In this document: positions 11,163 through 22,944 of the stretch, piece by piece | Position numbering within the stretch: the stretch's first letter is position 1 | How the letters are laid out: every line of letters begins with the position of its first letter | Assembly: GCA_035048815.1 (NCBI GenBank) | Contig: JAUCBN010000028.1 | Span: 6,937,001-7,001,000 of the forward strand | From: Abelmoschus esculentus | Taxonomy: Eukaryota; Streptophyta; Magnoliopsida; Malvales; Malvaceae | Direction: 5' to 3' | Length of the DNA stretch: 64,000 bases | The notes under the pieces: generated by a model | The model's input: only the letters and a program-made list of their open reading frames with translations | Database searches by the model: none | What the model was told of the DNA's origin: nothing | Translations under genes and position numbers: made by a program

Positions 11163-12699
11163 TCATAATGACTCTAAGAAACTGTTGCTAACTATCTTCT
11201 TTCTAGGCCTCCCTGTCGACTCTTTTATTCTAGATCCTTGTACTGGTGATTATTGTGTTTTTTCTTTTTGGTGCAGTTGAACTCGATTGGATGGTGTTCT
11301 TTGCAAAGGAGCGTGGACTTCCTCCCCTTCCTCGTCTTTTGCAACTTCTTCAGTGAGCATTATATTTTCCCTCTTGTTTCGGCATCTATTGCTTCTATCG
11401 TGGCATGCTGGGTGGTAGGATCGGTAGTGGAAGAACTTTGATGGACGTAGGCATCAATTTCTGTCAAGAGGCTGGCTATAGATCTCGGTGGGGAGCTGAA
11501 AACTACTTTTCTCTTTGAAGTTCTTTGGCTGGCAGATGCTGCTGCGGTAGTGTCTGCTGCCTTAGATGGGCCAGCAGCATCGAACAGTCTTCATCGTCCA
11601 GCAGGGAAGAATGGTCTCGGCCCTTCTAGGGCTGGGTTATTTTGGTATAAGGTGCTACTATGACGAATATGTTGGGAGGAAAGTTCGAAAACTGCACTCC
11701 TTGGGTTGGGAAGTTGTTGCTCATCATCTAGGCTAAAATAGTGTTGAAGTCCCTCTGGTACTCCATGTACCGTTGCTATCGAAGGTCCATGACTGCTATT
11801 TTCTGGAGAATCTCCTAGTAGGGTTCTGCTGTAGCAGCAGAGTGGGCGGCACCAGGTGTGGTTGTCGTGTATTGGGCCCTGATAGAAGTCTCGATAGTGT
11901 AGGGCTATGGTGTTTCCTGGACAGGTTCTGCTTGGGTAATTTGCATCACTTTGTGGCAAAAGTCTCTAGTCCATCCTTTCTTCTGAGTTTTGATTTCATC
12001 ATTATCTTCTGTTGGTACACTTGCAGCAATATACAAACTCGTGATCAAACATGGAAAATTTAAGGGTCCTCTTTCTTTCTTACCGTACTCGTATATTTCT
12101 CGTAAAATGATTTCTCCCACGTTGATGCTCCTTTTGTTAATGATGGATTGGATTAGAACCAATCTTCTTTGGTCTACCGTGCTATTGTGTGATGTGGGGA
12201 TAAGTCATCGCTTGACAATTGTTGTCCACAACTTTGCCTCAGGCTTGAGGTTTTGCCGAGCCACTGATCCCTTATGGGCTCTGATCTCCCAATTCGTGCC
12301 TTCGTAACAAAGGTCATCCTTGATCAATTCGTAATCTTGGTCCATTACTTCTTCCATAAATTCAGAGTGGATATCTCGATCAGAAGTTAGGCCGTAGAAC
12401 TGGTTGATTATCTCGGCATCAAGGCGAACTGGTCTGCCTCTGCAGTAGACATAGAGTGAGTCTTTGCTTGGCCAATGTGCCTAGAATTATCGCACAATCG
12501 TGGCATTGACTTGTTCGGGCTGCAGGCAAAAGAGTTGCCATTTTTGATACTTGATTATATCGAACAAGTAATGTTCAATGCCGAAATTCTCCTTATCGCT
12601 GTGTTGGAACCCTTGTTCCTCCCATAATTAACTAGAGATAAAGGACCTGTTGAAGCGTTCTTCAACGGCGGTAGAGGCGAATCTGGTGTATGTTGCCAT
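11163..12699 (-). pseudogene. aORF of A(-): putative plant transposon protein, decayed
   Basis: The start is ATG at 12699 (MATYTRFASTAVEERFNRSF), the same start as the copies at 42153 (minus) and 47706 (plus). Recognisable blocks in order are NATIVR near residue 75, RPVRLDAEIINQFYGL, LKPEAKLW, LIPTSHNSTVDQRRLVLIQ, NKRSINVGEIILREIYEYGKK, then a low-complexity Pro/Ser/Gln C-terminal half ending near ESL. This matches the 'putative plant transposon protein' domain (which I believe is PF20167), common in plant gypsy derivatives; its biochemical role is unknown to me. About ten in-frame stops make it inactive. Confidence 0.75.
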
Positions 12700-13197
12700 G
12701 GATGAGCAGTGGAGACTTTCTTGAAAATTTTGGAGAGAATCTTAGAACGTTTCTGAAAAAATAAGAAAGCTTTGAGATTGCAACAAATATAGCAAGAGAG
12801 AGTAATTAATTTTAAAGAAACAAGATTGTAAGAGTGAATAGTTTAAGAGGAAGCAAGTGCTTATAAAGGCCTCGGTAGTGTGATCATTTTAACCACTAGC
12901 CATTTTGTAATCGTTTTATTTTTACTACCCGTTAGTATTTACTGTCACGGAGAGAATCTCGGCAGATAGCCGTACACTGTTTTTGCCCACTGGGACTATT
13001 GCGGCTTCTAACACTATTTACTATCTCGATAGAATTCCTGCTGTGAATTATTTCTCCTTTAATCTTGCTTTTATTGTCCTAAAAAAATAAATAAACAAAA
13101 AAAAGAAAATTAATTAAAGAAAAAAATAATTATAGTAAATAAATCTAAACTAAACTAATCCTAATATAATAAGAAAAGTAGAAGGGAAAAAATTATG

Positions 13198-16100
13198 TTA
13201 CTGGGGGAGTGCATGCAAATCAATATCCCAATCTGATTATCTCTTGTTAGCCAAAGTTTTTCTTCAAGTGTTGGTCATTGGCTTTAAGTTCATCCCTTGT
13301 TATATTTTTCTTCACAGTTTCATGTGGTTCTGACAATTTTAAGGTGCCTGGATACTGTGTTTCCCTCTTTGCGGTCTCTGCCTTTGGCTTAATCTTCTTG
13401 CCAATTATTCTATCGAGCTTGCTGCCAAGGCATTGGTTGCTAAAAAAGGATTTCTTGGGGCCTGTATTTGTGGTGTTGAGGGCTTTGCACTCTTCTACAT
13501 CATCATACCTTTTCAGATTGTGGAAGGCATTTAGTTTAACTTGTTGGTCATTGACCCTCATAGTTAACTCTCCTTTTTCCATATCAATTAGTATTCGTCC
13601 AGTGGCAAGGAAAGGTCTCCCAAGGATGATCGGTGCATTCTCATCTGCTTCATAATCAAGGACAAAAAAGTCGGCATAAAAAATAAACTTGTCTACTCTT
13701 ACCAATATGTCCTCGATTTTTTCTTCGGGTTGTACATATGATCAATCCGCAAGTTGGAGCATCACAGTAGTGGGTTTTGCCCTTCCAATTCCAAGCTTTT
13801 GGAAGACAGACTTGGGCATTAAATTGATGCTTGCTCCAAGGTCGCATAGGACCTTGCCTTTATAGTGGTTACCTATCGCACAAGGTATTGTAAAACATCT
13901 AGGATCCTTCAACTTTGGTGGCATACGATTGTGTAGCATTGCCATGCATCCTTCAGTTGCTGCCACTGTTTCAAACTCACCTAGCCTCTTTCTTTTAGAC
14001 ACAATGTCTTTCAAGAATTTAGCATAGCTGGGCATCTATTCAATTGCCTCAACAATGGGTAAGTTGATGTGGACTTGCTTTAAAATGTCTAGAAACTTCT
14101 TAAATTGATGGTCCTATTTTTGCTTTTTCAACCTTTGTGGGAAAGGTGGTGGTGGTCTTATCTCGTCCAGGGTCTCATTGGTTTGGAATTTAATACCTGG
14201 AACCACTGTGTCTGTCACTGTCTCGGTAGTTTGTTCAGGTGCTGCCGAGTTCTCTGCTGGGGTAGTGTTCTTATGATCAGTTTGTTCAGCATACAAGTCC
14301 TCCTTGTCTGATTCCTCTTGTATTGCTAGTGGGACTTTGTTTGCTGAATTCCCAATGTCTCTTTAAGTTGTAGGCCACTTCTTGTAGTGATTGCTTTACA
14401 TTGTTGATAGCCTATTCCCTTAGCAACTTCAGTATTGTTGGGTAGTCCTCCTTGTGGTCTAGTATTCTGTCTTTGAACAAATTGACCAACTTGGGGTTCT
14501 AGTGATTTAATTGTTGCCTCTTGATTTTGCAGCCTCGTCTCAGTTCTATTCATGAAGTCATCAGTTCTCTTCATGAAACTGTTGTTCTCAGCCATGTAGG
14601 ATTTTGCTCTCATTATGAAGGCCTTGAGAGTGTTCTCTAATGAATTCATGGGTTGCTGCTGATGTATCTGCTGCTGCGGCAGTACCTGTTGAACCTACTG
14701 CTGCTGTAGTGGATTCTGATAACCTGAGGCTTGGTTAATGGGGTTCAAGGCATTATTAGGATTGCTCCATGAAAAATTTGGGTGCCTTTTCCACGCCGGA
14801 TTGTATGTGTTGGACATCATATTATTATTATTCAGGTTGTAGTTTCTCACATAAAAACCAGATTCCTCATCTTGCATATACTTAGAAGAATTGATCGTTT
14901 TAACCTCATGAGTATTTTGTTACAATTGCATATTCTGAACCATCTCGGTTAAAGAGGCCAATTGTGCTGCCAGCGAGTTGGTAGTTTCTAGTTCATTTAC
15001 TGTGGCTTAGCGTCTTACTCCTCCTCGTCTAAAAGTAGGGAATTCAAAATCGTTCCTTTTGAGTTTGTTCAGAATCTCAATAGCTTCTTCCGAAACTTTG
15101 ATATTCTTATTGCATTGAAACAAGAAATAAAGTACAATATCCTCTCACAAATACTCGACAACCTTTACCTAAACCCTAAGGGACGATGGAGGAGTTTAGT
15201 ATTTTCTATGAACACTTGATTTCAAGATATCTCCTCTCTACATAGGCTATGGTTTATATAGGCTTGGCCTAGGGCAAACCTTTCCTAAGTAGGAATACTA
15301 CTTAGAGTAGGATTACAATAATTTCCATAAATAAAATATTTCTAAGTTTATTCCTATAAGGATTCTTTTCCCACGTGGCCTTTGATATTGACTTTTCGTG
15401 TGTTTCTCAGCTCCGATTTCTTTGCCGCTTGTCTTAAAACATTCACCTTATTTTTCTCTTCAAATCGCCTACCATATTGACATTTGCCTTTTTGGGTGCT
15501 ACCGAGGCATTAAAGTTTTGTCGGGGCAATAAAGTGTTGCCGAGGCGGGTGCTTATCTGCATTTCAGCTTCAGTTTCCAGCATCCATCTTCTTTGCTTGG
15601 CAATCCCTATGATGCAGTTTCCTGTCTTAAGAAAGAAAACCATCAAATGCATCTGTTTTATGCCAAATAATAGATTAATTCATAAATTGAGTATTGAAAT
15701 GCTGAAATATGGAAATAAGCAGAATTATCCAATATTGTCATTAAATTTGTCCTTTACTAGCAATAATCGAGTGGGAGAATGGTATGAAAACTAGGACTTT
15801 TGATCACTTATCAGAACACTTGTTTCATAAATCTCTGTAGCGCTCCCATGCCTCGTACATAGGTTCATCACCAGCCTGTCGAAAAGAAGTAATTTTATTA
15901 CGGATTCGATCATATAAGTTGGTAGGATTAAAACACATAATGAATTCTCGGTAGAGTTCACTCCAAGACCCTATAGATCCTGCTAGAATACTATTTAACC
16001 AGGTCTTTTGCCTTATCCCTTAGTGAATAGGGAAAAAGTTTTAATCTTAGGATATCTTCATGGACTGTTTGAATTTTGAATGAGTTGCAAACTTCCATGA

Positions 16101-16455
16101 AGGACTTGAGATATTGCCTGACATCTTCAGTTGCAGACCCACTAAATTTTCCAATAGTATTAATCATATTGAACATCACATGTTTGAGTTCAAAGTGGGT
16201 TGCTTCTATCTCTGGTGTAACAACTCTAAGGTTCAATCCATTCATATCTTCCACCAGAAAATCTCTAACAGTTAACTGTTGCGGTAGTGGTTGTGACAGT
16301 GGTTGTTGTGGAAGGCCTCTATTGTCGGTAGGTAAGTTCTGATTTCCTTGATTTACTGTCATGGCTCCTTGGATCTGTCTCCTCAACCCTTGATAGGTTC
16401 GTTCAATTTCTAGATCAATCTCGTACAATGGATTTCTTGGGTTGGCCCTGGTCAT
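13198..16455 (-). pseudogene. Gag-protease polyprotein of A(-), fused to an integrase tail, split by an LTR
   Basis: The start is ATG at 16455 (MTRANPRNPLYEIDLEIERT, the usual Athila gag beginning); an in-frame ATG also lies at 16473. Gag continues through QLTVRDFLVEDMNGLN and a capsid region to 15814, is interrupted by a C LTR (15093-15813, with loss of ~100 bp of gag), and resumes with EAIEILNKLKRNDFEFP. Then come a Gln/Asn-rich stretch, the protease (ALCDLGASINLMPKSVF, the D-L-G-A-S active-site motif, at about 13800-13860; GRPFLATGR about 13605-13635), a basic linker, and the tail ELKANDQHLKKNFG...QEIIRLG closing with TAA at 13198. No RT, RNase H or integrase core lies between protease and tail. 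Confidence 0.85.
15093..15813 (-). repeat. LTR-C fragment inserted in gag of A(-)
   Basis: The upper end at 15813 is a true LTR-C start (TGATAAGTGATCAAAAGTCC on the minus strand). The lower end is truncated: only ~720 of the 1137 bp seen at 60960-62096 remain, and the break coincides with loss of ~100 bp of gag, so an insertion was followed by a deletion through its 3' end. Confidence 0.8.
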
Positions 16456-16540
16456 ACACCAAAAATAAACCAAGTAAAATAAAAATTAAAAATAAATAAA
16501 ATAAAAACAAGAAAATAAAGAAAACAAAATTTAGTTGTCA

Positions 16541-16559
16541 ATCCCTGGCAATGACGCCA
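16541..16559 (-). other. Primer-binding site of A(-), decayed, tRNA-Asp type
   Basis: Read on the minus strand it is TGGCGTCATTGCCAGGGAT, one small gap from the LTR end. Plant tRNA-Asp would require TGGCGCCGTTGCCGGGGAT. The three mismatches are all C-to-T or G-to-A transitions, as expected from decay of methylated cytosines. Confidence 0.85.
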
Positions 16560-16565
16560 AAAACT

Positions 16566-17867
16566 TGATGCGTGCTATATATACGCAATTTTAGTGCAAG
16601 TGAACACGTCGTCAAGTAATAAAGTGATGAGTATCAAGTATCTTCCCCTCAGGGATCGGTATACTTAATATGCTTCCTTTGACCTTCTTACTCTGTAAAA
16701 GAAAATAAAAACACAAGTTAATTAGATTGTGATTTATCTAAAAACTAAATAAAGATAAAATAAGATAAGAAAAAGTGGCCAGGATCCAGTTGTGTTGTAT
16801 AGTGGATTTGATCAACTTGTTCTTGTCCAATGCAATTGTACAATAATGCCTCGGCAGGACTGCAGATTACTGCCTCGACAGTGGTGTCACTCGTCTGCCG
16901 CGACAATCTCTTGCTCTTGGGCAGACTTTACCAAAGTTCAGCAAAGTGTCTTTTAATGATTCCACTTATCTCTAATTCGAAATACTGTTGATGACCAGTC
17001 CTTGATAATACCTCTCGGCGTGAACCAATTATAATCACCAACCAATCCCGCACTTCTCTTAGCCACTAAAACTCTTAACCTATCTCTAGGCTGAGTTAGT
17101 GTTTCCTGATTGAAACACCATACTTATCCTTTTCGTGAAACTCTCTCGATATTAGATAAATGAATTACTCACAAACTTGTCTCTCGAGCTTGAATGCAAG
17201 AACAAGAAATGGAAAAAAATAAGAAAACTTTAATATTTTATTGCATTAGAAACAAGAAACAAAGTTTGACTTCCTCACACTAATAATTTACATCCTTCAC
17301 CTAAGCCTAAAGAAAATAATATAGAAAAGAAAAACTAAATCTAATTTTATACTCTAAGCTATGAGTCTAATGTGTCTCTCATACCCTTGGACGGCTATGC
17401 CTTATATAGGCTTGGCCTAGGGCAAACCTTTCCTAAGTAGAATACAACTTGGAGTAGGGAACAAGTCATGTACATAGGTCAAACATTTCCAAGTTTATTT
17501 CTTCTAGAAGGTTTTCCCGTGTGGCCTTGTCTTTGGGCTTTCCTTATGCTCTCCAGCTCCGATCCTTGGGTTTCTTGTCCAGCAACGTTCTCCTCATTTT
17601 TCTCCTCAGTTTTCCTGCCATATTATCATTTTTTTCTGCTGCCTCGGCATCAGGTCTTGACTCAGCCTCAGTTTGCTGCCGCGGGAAATACTTTTTCTTG
17701 CACAACATAAAAATGTAGTAAAGTATGCATTTTTATAAATATGATCTTTAATAACATCATCCCTAAATATATCATATTAAGTATATGCATTGGTCCAAGT
17801 AGGTGTAGATTTGATGATTAATGCCCATGAAAAGTGTAGAAAGTGATAGTGAGTTGAGCACTTATCA
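16566..17867 (-). repeat. LTR-A shared by two tandem A units
   Basis: 1302 bp; on the minus strand it starts TGATAAGTGCTCAACTC (17867) and ends GCACGCATCA (16566). On its downstream side is a PBS, as for a 5' LTR; on its upstream side is a PPT (17868-17882), as for a 3' LTR. It therefore joins two internal regions in LTR-internal-LTR-internal fashion. Confidence 0.85.
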
Positions 17868-18525
17868 CACCCCCAAACTCGAACTATTGCTTGTCCTCAA
17901 GCAATGCAAACCATCAATTTGTCAAACTCTATTCTTTTATTGGTCTTATGTTTTCATCTATTCTCCCCATCATAACTATGTCTATTCTTTAGACTTAACC
18001 TTTCGGTTACCTAAGGGTGTACCTAGAAGACAAACTATAAGGTTTTGTGAGTGTGTGTGTTTTTGTGGACAAGTTTAATTAAAGGCCTTCTTAGATAAAC
18101 TCTAAGTTCAAGATAAATAGACTCGAATTTAGTGTACTCTTCTTAAAACAAAAATTTCTTGAGCCAATTTCGGGCACCTCAAGTATTGTGTTTTCTCCTT
18201 CTTACTTCTTTATTTCTTTTACTATTCTTTTAAGCATACTAGAGCCAATTTTGGTTACCTCTAGCATGAAGAAGAGTATTTCCTAGAGCCGGTTATAGGC
18301 AATTCTAGTCACCTTTCCAAAGATCTAAGTCTTTATCACCTAAGTTTATTAAAAGAATTACTATAGCCAAACAAGTCTCAAAAGTGTTTTAAGTTCAACC
18401 TTATAGAAAGCTTCTAAGTTTTTCTCCTTAAGTATCCTATAATTAAGCCTTCAAAATAGAATCTAACTATGGTAAGGAGAAAGATTTATATTGTGTTAAA
18501 GAATAAACTAAAACAACAAAAAAAT
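17868..18525 (-). other. 3' tail of a second A unit: PPT and hairpins
   Basis: On the minus strand this matches the zone before the LTR at 49465-50123: the 'gcttgaggacaagcaatag' block, the PPT GAGTTTGGGGGTG, and three hairpins. It breaks off at about 18525, where it abuts the first 154 bp of another LTR-A. The rest of this unit (LTR remainder, gag, protease, aORF) is deleted. Confidence 0.8.
18158..18308 (-). other. Three covarying hairpins, A(-) tail
   Basis: Copies at 18158-18183 (arms CTTGAG/CTCAAG on the minus strand), 18239-18264 (CTAGAG/CTCTAG, outer arms CATG/TATG extending the stem with a G-T pair) and 18283-18308 (weaker). Order and spacing match the arrays at 40022-40183 and 49673-49834. 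Confidence 0.6.
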
Positions 18526-18679
18526 ACAGTAAAGTATGCCTTTTTTATAAATATGATCTTTAATAACATCATCCCTAAATATATCACATTAAGTATATGC
18601 ATTGGTCCAAGTAGGTGTAGATTTGATGATTAATACCCATGAAAAGTGTAGAAAGTGATAGTGAGTTGAGCACTTATCA
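18526..18679 (-). repeat. LTR-A, first 154 bp only
   Basis: Near-identical to the first ~155 bp of the adjoining LTR-A (17710-17867), ending in a genuine terminus TGATAAGTG at 18679. It lies inside the aORF of the C element to its right, so 18679/18680 is the original insertion edge of A into C. The matching target copy is lost with the deleted left side. Confidence 0.8.
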
Positions 18680-19286
18680 ACAAACAACAATAGGACTTTT
18701 GGAAATCCTACAGAGGATGAAGAAATGGTAGTTGACCTTCATGACATACATCCGGGAGTTCAACAATGCCATCATCGCCACCATTCATGATGCACTCCGA
18801 GCATGCTCAACGGTCTTCCCAAACTTCCCAGTCGAGCTCTCCACGCCTCAGCCTCCCCCTCCTATACATGCTCACCCAAAACCAGCTTCAACAACAGTCC
18901 CTCTATCTCTCGCCACATCCACTACCACCACCGCAGCTACAGAATCCCTCTCGGAAAATTTGGTAACCACTCTAGTCCATTCTACCACCTTCACCTGGAG
19001 TGACTCTAAAGAGGACCTGAAGAGCCAAGTAAAGGTTGTCGAGGAACTGCTAGAAGTGGTACAGAGAGGGCAAAAAAGAAAAACAACCTCTTCATCACCG
19101 ATTAATTTGGATACGGAGGATGAGCCGCAGCAAGACCCCACTCCCGTTCTCATCCAACCACCATGATTGGCCAAAAAGCCAATGGTGAGCCCGCTGAAAC
19201 CAGCCACTGAGAAACCGCCCAAAACACGCAGAAAGCTCCTAATCGATAGTGATTCTGAAGATTCTTTCGGGTTCGCAAAATTTTAA
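18680..19286 (+). pseudogene. aORF of the C family, C-terminal part
   Basis: The frame runs from the A insertion edge to TAA at 19284-19286. Residues such as FMTYIREFNNAIIATIHDAL correspond in position to the YMEYQRDFNNTLA segment of the B copy (about 41230), followed by a Pro/Ser/Thr-rich tail, a short acidic DTEDE segment, and a final SDSEDSFGF. One stop (TGA at 19164-19166) interrupts it. The conserved N-terminal domain is missing, so function cannot be judged. Confidence 0.65.
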
Positions 19287-19737
19287 GGGTGGTAGCTTTT
19301 CTTTTTTTCTTTTAACTTTAGGTTATTTTTTTCTTTTTTTCTTTTCTCTATTACTTATCCATGCATTGAGGAAAATGCATCTCTCGAGTCTAGGGGAGCA
19401 TTTGTCTAATTTTTAACATGTAATGGTTTGCCAAATGTATGGAAGTGATCAGAGTATCTTGTTATTTCTTTAAAATTCTGCCTTAATACTCTGCCTTATA
19501 AAATTGCAAATTTTTTAAGACTGTTGAATTTTATTGAAACTGCCTCGGTAGTAATATATTTTCCAGCCACCGCAGCAGTCTGTACCATTCACCAGACTTA
19601 AATTCCGAAAGTTTTACTAAGCTTAGTAATTAGGATAAGAATATGAGCCTAAAAACATCCTAAACACTACTAGTCTTAGTAGATTTTAAAAGTTCTTTTC
19701 TTTAGAAAACAATAAGGACTTAGGCTTAGATTTTAAA

Positions 19738-19887
19738 CTAGAGGTGCCTATTACCAGCTCTAGTTAGTCCATAGAGGTGCCCATAACTGGCTCTAGGACT
19801 CAATTTTTCTCTCACTTACTAGAGGTGCCCGAAATTGGCTCTAGTAAGGAGTAGCTAAACACTTGACGTGCCCAAAATCTAGCTCAA
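19738..19887 (+). other. Four covarying hairpins, C(+)
   Basis: Copies at 19738-19763, 19770-19796, 19819-19844 and 19862-19887. The third has a 10-bp perfect stem when its flanks are included (19815-19848): arms CTTACTAGAG and CTCTAGTAAG. The corresponding copy at 62452-62485 has CTCACTAGAG and CTCTAGTGAG, a paired change of both strands. Confidence 0.65.
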
Positions 19888-20180
19888 ACAGTATAAGTAT
19901 ATAGAATATATATTTATCATTTTAGGGAGAAAGAAGGAAAAGAATTAAGAAAAATCTTAGTCGGAAGTCTTGAATTAGAAAAAGGATTAGAACTTAGAAA
20001 ACCAGCTTTGACATAGATACGCACACACACTAAGACTTATAGTCCAATTCCGGGAAATGCCTAGAACCTAGAAGAGGCCAAGTCAAGAAAGGAATTCTGC
20101 CACGGTAAGTAGGACGGTATATTATTTTAAAATTCTCGAATTGAAAATTATCCTTTGCATTGCTTGAGGAGAAGCTATAG

Positions 20181-20196
20181 TTTGATTTTGGGGGTG
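20181..20196 (+). other. Polypurine tract of C(+)
   Basis: TTTGATTTTGGGGGTG directly before the LTR-C start at 20197. Confidence 0.7.
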
Positions 20197-22944
20197 TGAT
20201 GAGTACTTGATGAGTGCCTAAAAGAAAGTTATTTACTACCTTTCTCATAGTACTTTATGCATCTATTATACACCAACTTGAACCGAATTATGAACTCTTT
20301 GCGCAAATATTGGATATTCCGTTATCATTACTTACAAAGTTAATATTTATAGAGAATGTAGATATTATTACATATCCTGTACATGTAGGAATATCCAGAG
20401 CAGAAGTGGTAGAAAAGCAATGTTGAGGCCGAGGCAGAAGACATGGCCGCGGCATAATCCAGTTTGGCAGCACCAACAATGGAGGCGCAATGAAAGATAA
20501 AAATATAGAGAACATTCTAGAAGATGCAGCGCATAAATTGGACCAGGCTAGTACGCTAAAAGCCAAAGCCAAAGACCAAGCGGGAAAACCCTTCTAGAAG
20601 CCTGCAAGCTTGGAAATATCAGATTCCTTGAAGAAGACTTGTTCCCTACTCCAAGTTGAAGTCTATTTAGGAAAGGTTTTCCCTAGGTTAAGACTATAAA
20701 TACCCTAGCCAACCATAATGTTAAGAGAGCCGATTTTTAGAAAAACCCTTCCTCCCTAAGAATTGTACTTAACGATAATATGTTCTAAACTTCTTAGGGA
20801 TAGGTGAAGGTTGTCGATATTAGTGAGAGGAGATTGATTCTTGTATCTTTGTTCTATTGCAGTAAAATCAAAGTTTGCTTATCCTATTGCCATTCTTTGT
20901 TCTTGTATTCAAGCCCGAGAGGGAAGTTTGCAAGTAATATATTTATCTAGCATCGAGAGGTGTAGATTCACGAAAAGGATAAGTACGGTGTTGTAGACAC
21001 TAACTCGGCCTATACTCTTTGTAAGTCCGAGAGATAGGTTAAGAGTTTCAGCAGCTAAAAGAAGTGTTGGATTAGTTGGTGGTTATCGTTGATTTATACC
21101 GAGAGTATCATCAAGGACTGGTCATCAATAGCACTCTAACTCAGAGATGAGCTGAGTCACTTACGGACACTTTGCTGAACTTTGATACTTCTGCCCAAGA
21201 GCAAGAGATTGTCGCGGAAGAGGAACACTAATACTGTCGAGGTTGTATCTGCAGTACTGTCGAAGTAGCATTGTGTGATTGTAGTAGACAAGAAGAAGAT
21301 CAATTGAATCCACTAATTGACGCAGCTGGATCCTACCCACTTTCTTTATAATCGTTCTCAACCCTTTATTTTATGTTTTGTTATTTAATTATTTAGTTAG
21401 ATAAAACAAATCAACTTATTTGTGTTTTTACTTTATTTTCTGGAGCAAGGAAACAAAGGAAGACATATTAAGTATACCAATCCCTGTGGAGACGATACAC
21501 GATATACTTATCATTTTATTACTTGACGACGTGTACACTTGCACTCAAATTACGCTTATACCATACGCATCAGTACTCAAAAGTCCTTATTTTTATATCA
21601 TTTTCTCACTCGTTTATTACTAATAAAGACAAATTTAAAGGCGATAATGGATATTTCCGGTTATTTTCCATACTTCAGCATCCAAACACTAATCTTATGA
21701 ATTTATCTATTATTTGATATAAAAACATATGCGTTTGATAGTTTTCATTCTTAGACAGGAAACTAAATCACAAAGACGACCAAGTGAGAAGATAGATTTT
21801 GAATTACAAATAAAGCACCCACCACGACAACACTTTAGAGGTCGCGGCAGTAGTGTGAAGATAACAACTGGTGCTCGACCGAGAGAGAAAAAGATATCAA
21901 TCTTAAAGGACAAAGAGCGAAAGAAAGACGAAGCCTAGTTAAGAGGTCAAGCCCTTGTCAAAATTAACCGCGGGAAAGAAGAGATATTTTATGAAATAAG
22001 AATAAATTAATACAGTTTAATCAGGAGTTATATTTTTTTCCCTTTAGAACTCTTTCCTTGTATGGAAAACTCAAATTAGGGCTTGGCCTATATAAAGCAC
22101 TTATTAGGTTTAGGTTTAGTGTGGATTCGAATAGGATTCTCTCTTTTATATACCTTTAGTCGCCAACTACATCATATTCCAAAACCTTCGAAGGTTTAAG
22201 TTGTTTGTGGAGTAGTTGGGGAAGAAGGTTATGTTATGTTTGATACTTATTAATGCAAAACTTATTTCATAGTTTATTCTCTCTTGGTATTTACTCTTCT
22301 CGTATATGAGCTCGAAAGATAAGTATGTGAAGAAAAAACCATTTGCCTAGCATCAAGAGATATAGGTTCATGAAATGAGACAATACGGTCTTTGCTCATG
22401 GGCATTGGCTAATACGGTTGAGAGATTAACCACCAGGATTTCGGTGACTAACAAAACGCATGTGTTTGGTTGTTGTCCTCCCTTGATTCATGCTAAGAGG
22501 TATTATCAAGACATAGGTTTCAACAGTTCTCTTCGCTTAGGGATAAGAAAGAAGATATACAAGGATGCTCTGTCGAACTATGGAATATTGAATTATCGAC
22601 AAGGCATAACCCCGCCTAGGCAGTTGCGGCGACCCTTTGTGCGATCCGTCAAGGTGGCAATTCAACTCATTGCATTAATAAGTGTGTACTTAATACAACT
22701 GGATTCTCCTCTATAAAGCACTCAATTTAGCTTCGCTTCTATCATTTTTATTATTTCGTTAATTAGCTTTATATTTAATAGTTTTCTTATTTATAATTCA
22801 AACTCTTCAAATTACTTGTGTTTTTAGTTTTCATAGTATAGTCATAAAGAAGTAGTGAAATTGACATAGTCCCTGTGGGTTCGACAACCTAAAGTATTAC
22901 AATCTGACAAAGGTGGAATCAACAGGACTTCCGAGCCTTCATCA
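20197..22944 (+). repeat. LTR-C, 3' LTR of C(+), interrupted by LTR-B
   Basis: It starts TGATGAGTACT (20197-20207), is interrupted by LTR-B (20208-21572), and resumes GTACTCAAAAGTCC at 21573. It ends near CTTCATCA at 22944, judged by alignment with the LTR-C at 60960-62096, whose end reads CCTCCATCA. A promoter-like TATATAAAG lies near 22090. The flank after 22944 is LINE-related sequence. Confidence 0.8.
20208..21572 (+). repeat. Solo LTR-B nested in LTR-C, with target duplication GTACT
   Basis: 1365 bp from TGATGAGTGCC to CATACGCATCA, flanked on both sides by GTACT (20203-20207 and 21573-21577). GTACT occurs once at this place in intact LTR-C starts (TGATAAGTACT...). It has no internal region, so it is a solo LTR left by LTR-LTR recombination. 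It carries the family's GCCGAGGCAG motifs (20424-20455) and a TATAAATACC box (about 20694). Confidence 0.95.

Larger units (their letters stand above)
11014..17867 (-). mobile_element. A element (minus), pol-deleted, truncated at its 3' end
   Basis: Reading leftwards from 17867: LTR-A, tRNA-Asp PBS, gag-protease, a short integrase tail, the aORF, and the start of the 3' zone (the 'caagcattgtcctcaatgc' block at about 11075), which breaks off near 11014 before the hairpins and PPT. RT, RNase H and most of integrase are absent. A C-family LTR sits in gag (15093-15813). The LTR at 16566-17867 also has the 3' tail of a second A copy on its other side, so it is shared between two tandem units. Confidence 0.85.
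18680..22944 (+). mobile_element. C element (plus), 3' part only
   Basis: Contents are the C-terminal part of the C-family aORF, the 3' zone with four hairpins, the PPT, and the 3' LTR, which is itself interrupted by a solo LTR-B. Everything upstream of the aORF was lost on the side of the A insertion. Confidence 0.8.

Noticed and set aside
18872..19222. Minus-strand 116-codon frame
   Set aside because: Antisense of the Pro/Ser/Thr-rich C family aORF tail; no resemblance to known proteins.
22375..22716. 113-codon open frame on the plus strand as a possible gene
   Set aside because: It lies wholly within LTR-C and is not conserved as a frame in the other LTR-C copies (54700-55000, 61200-61500 inverted).
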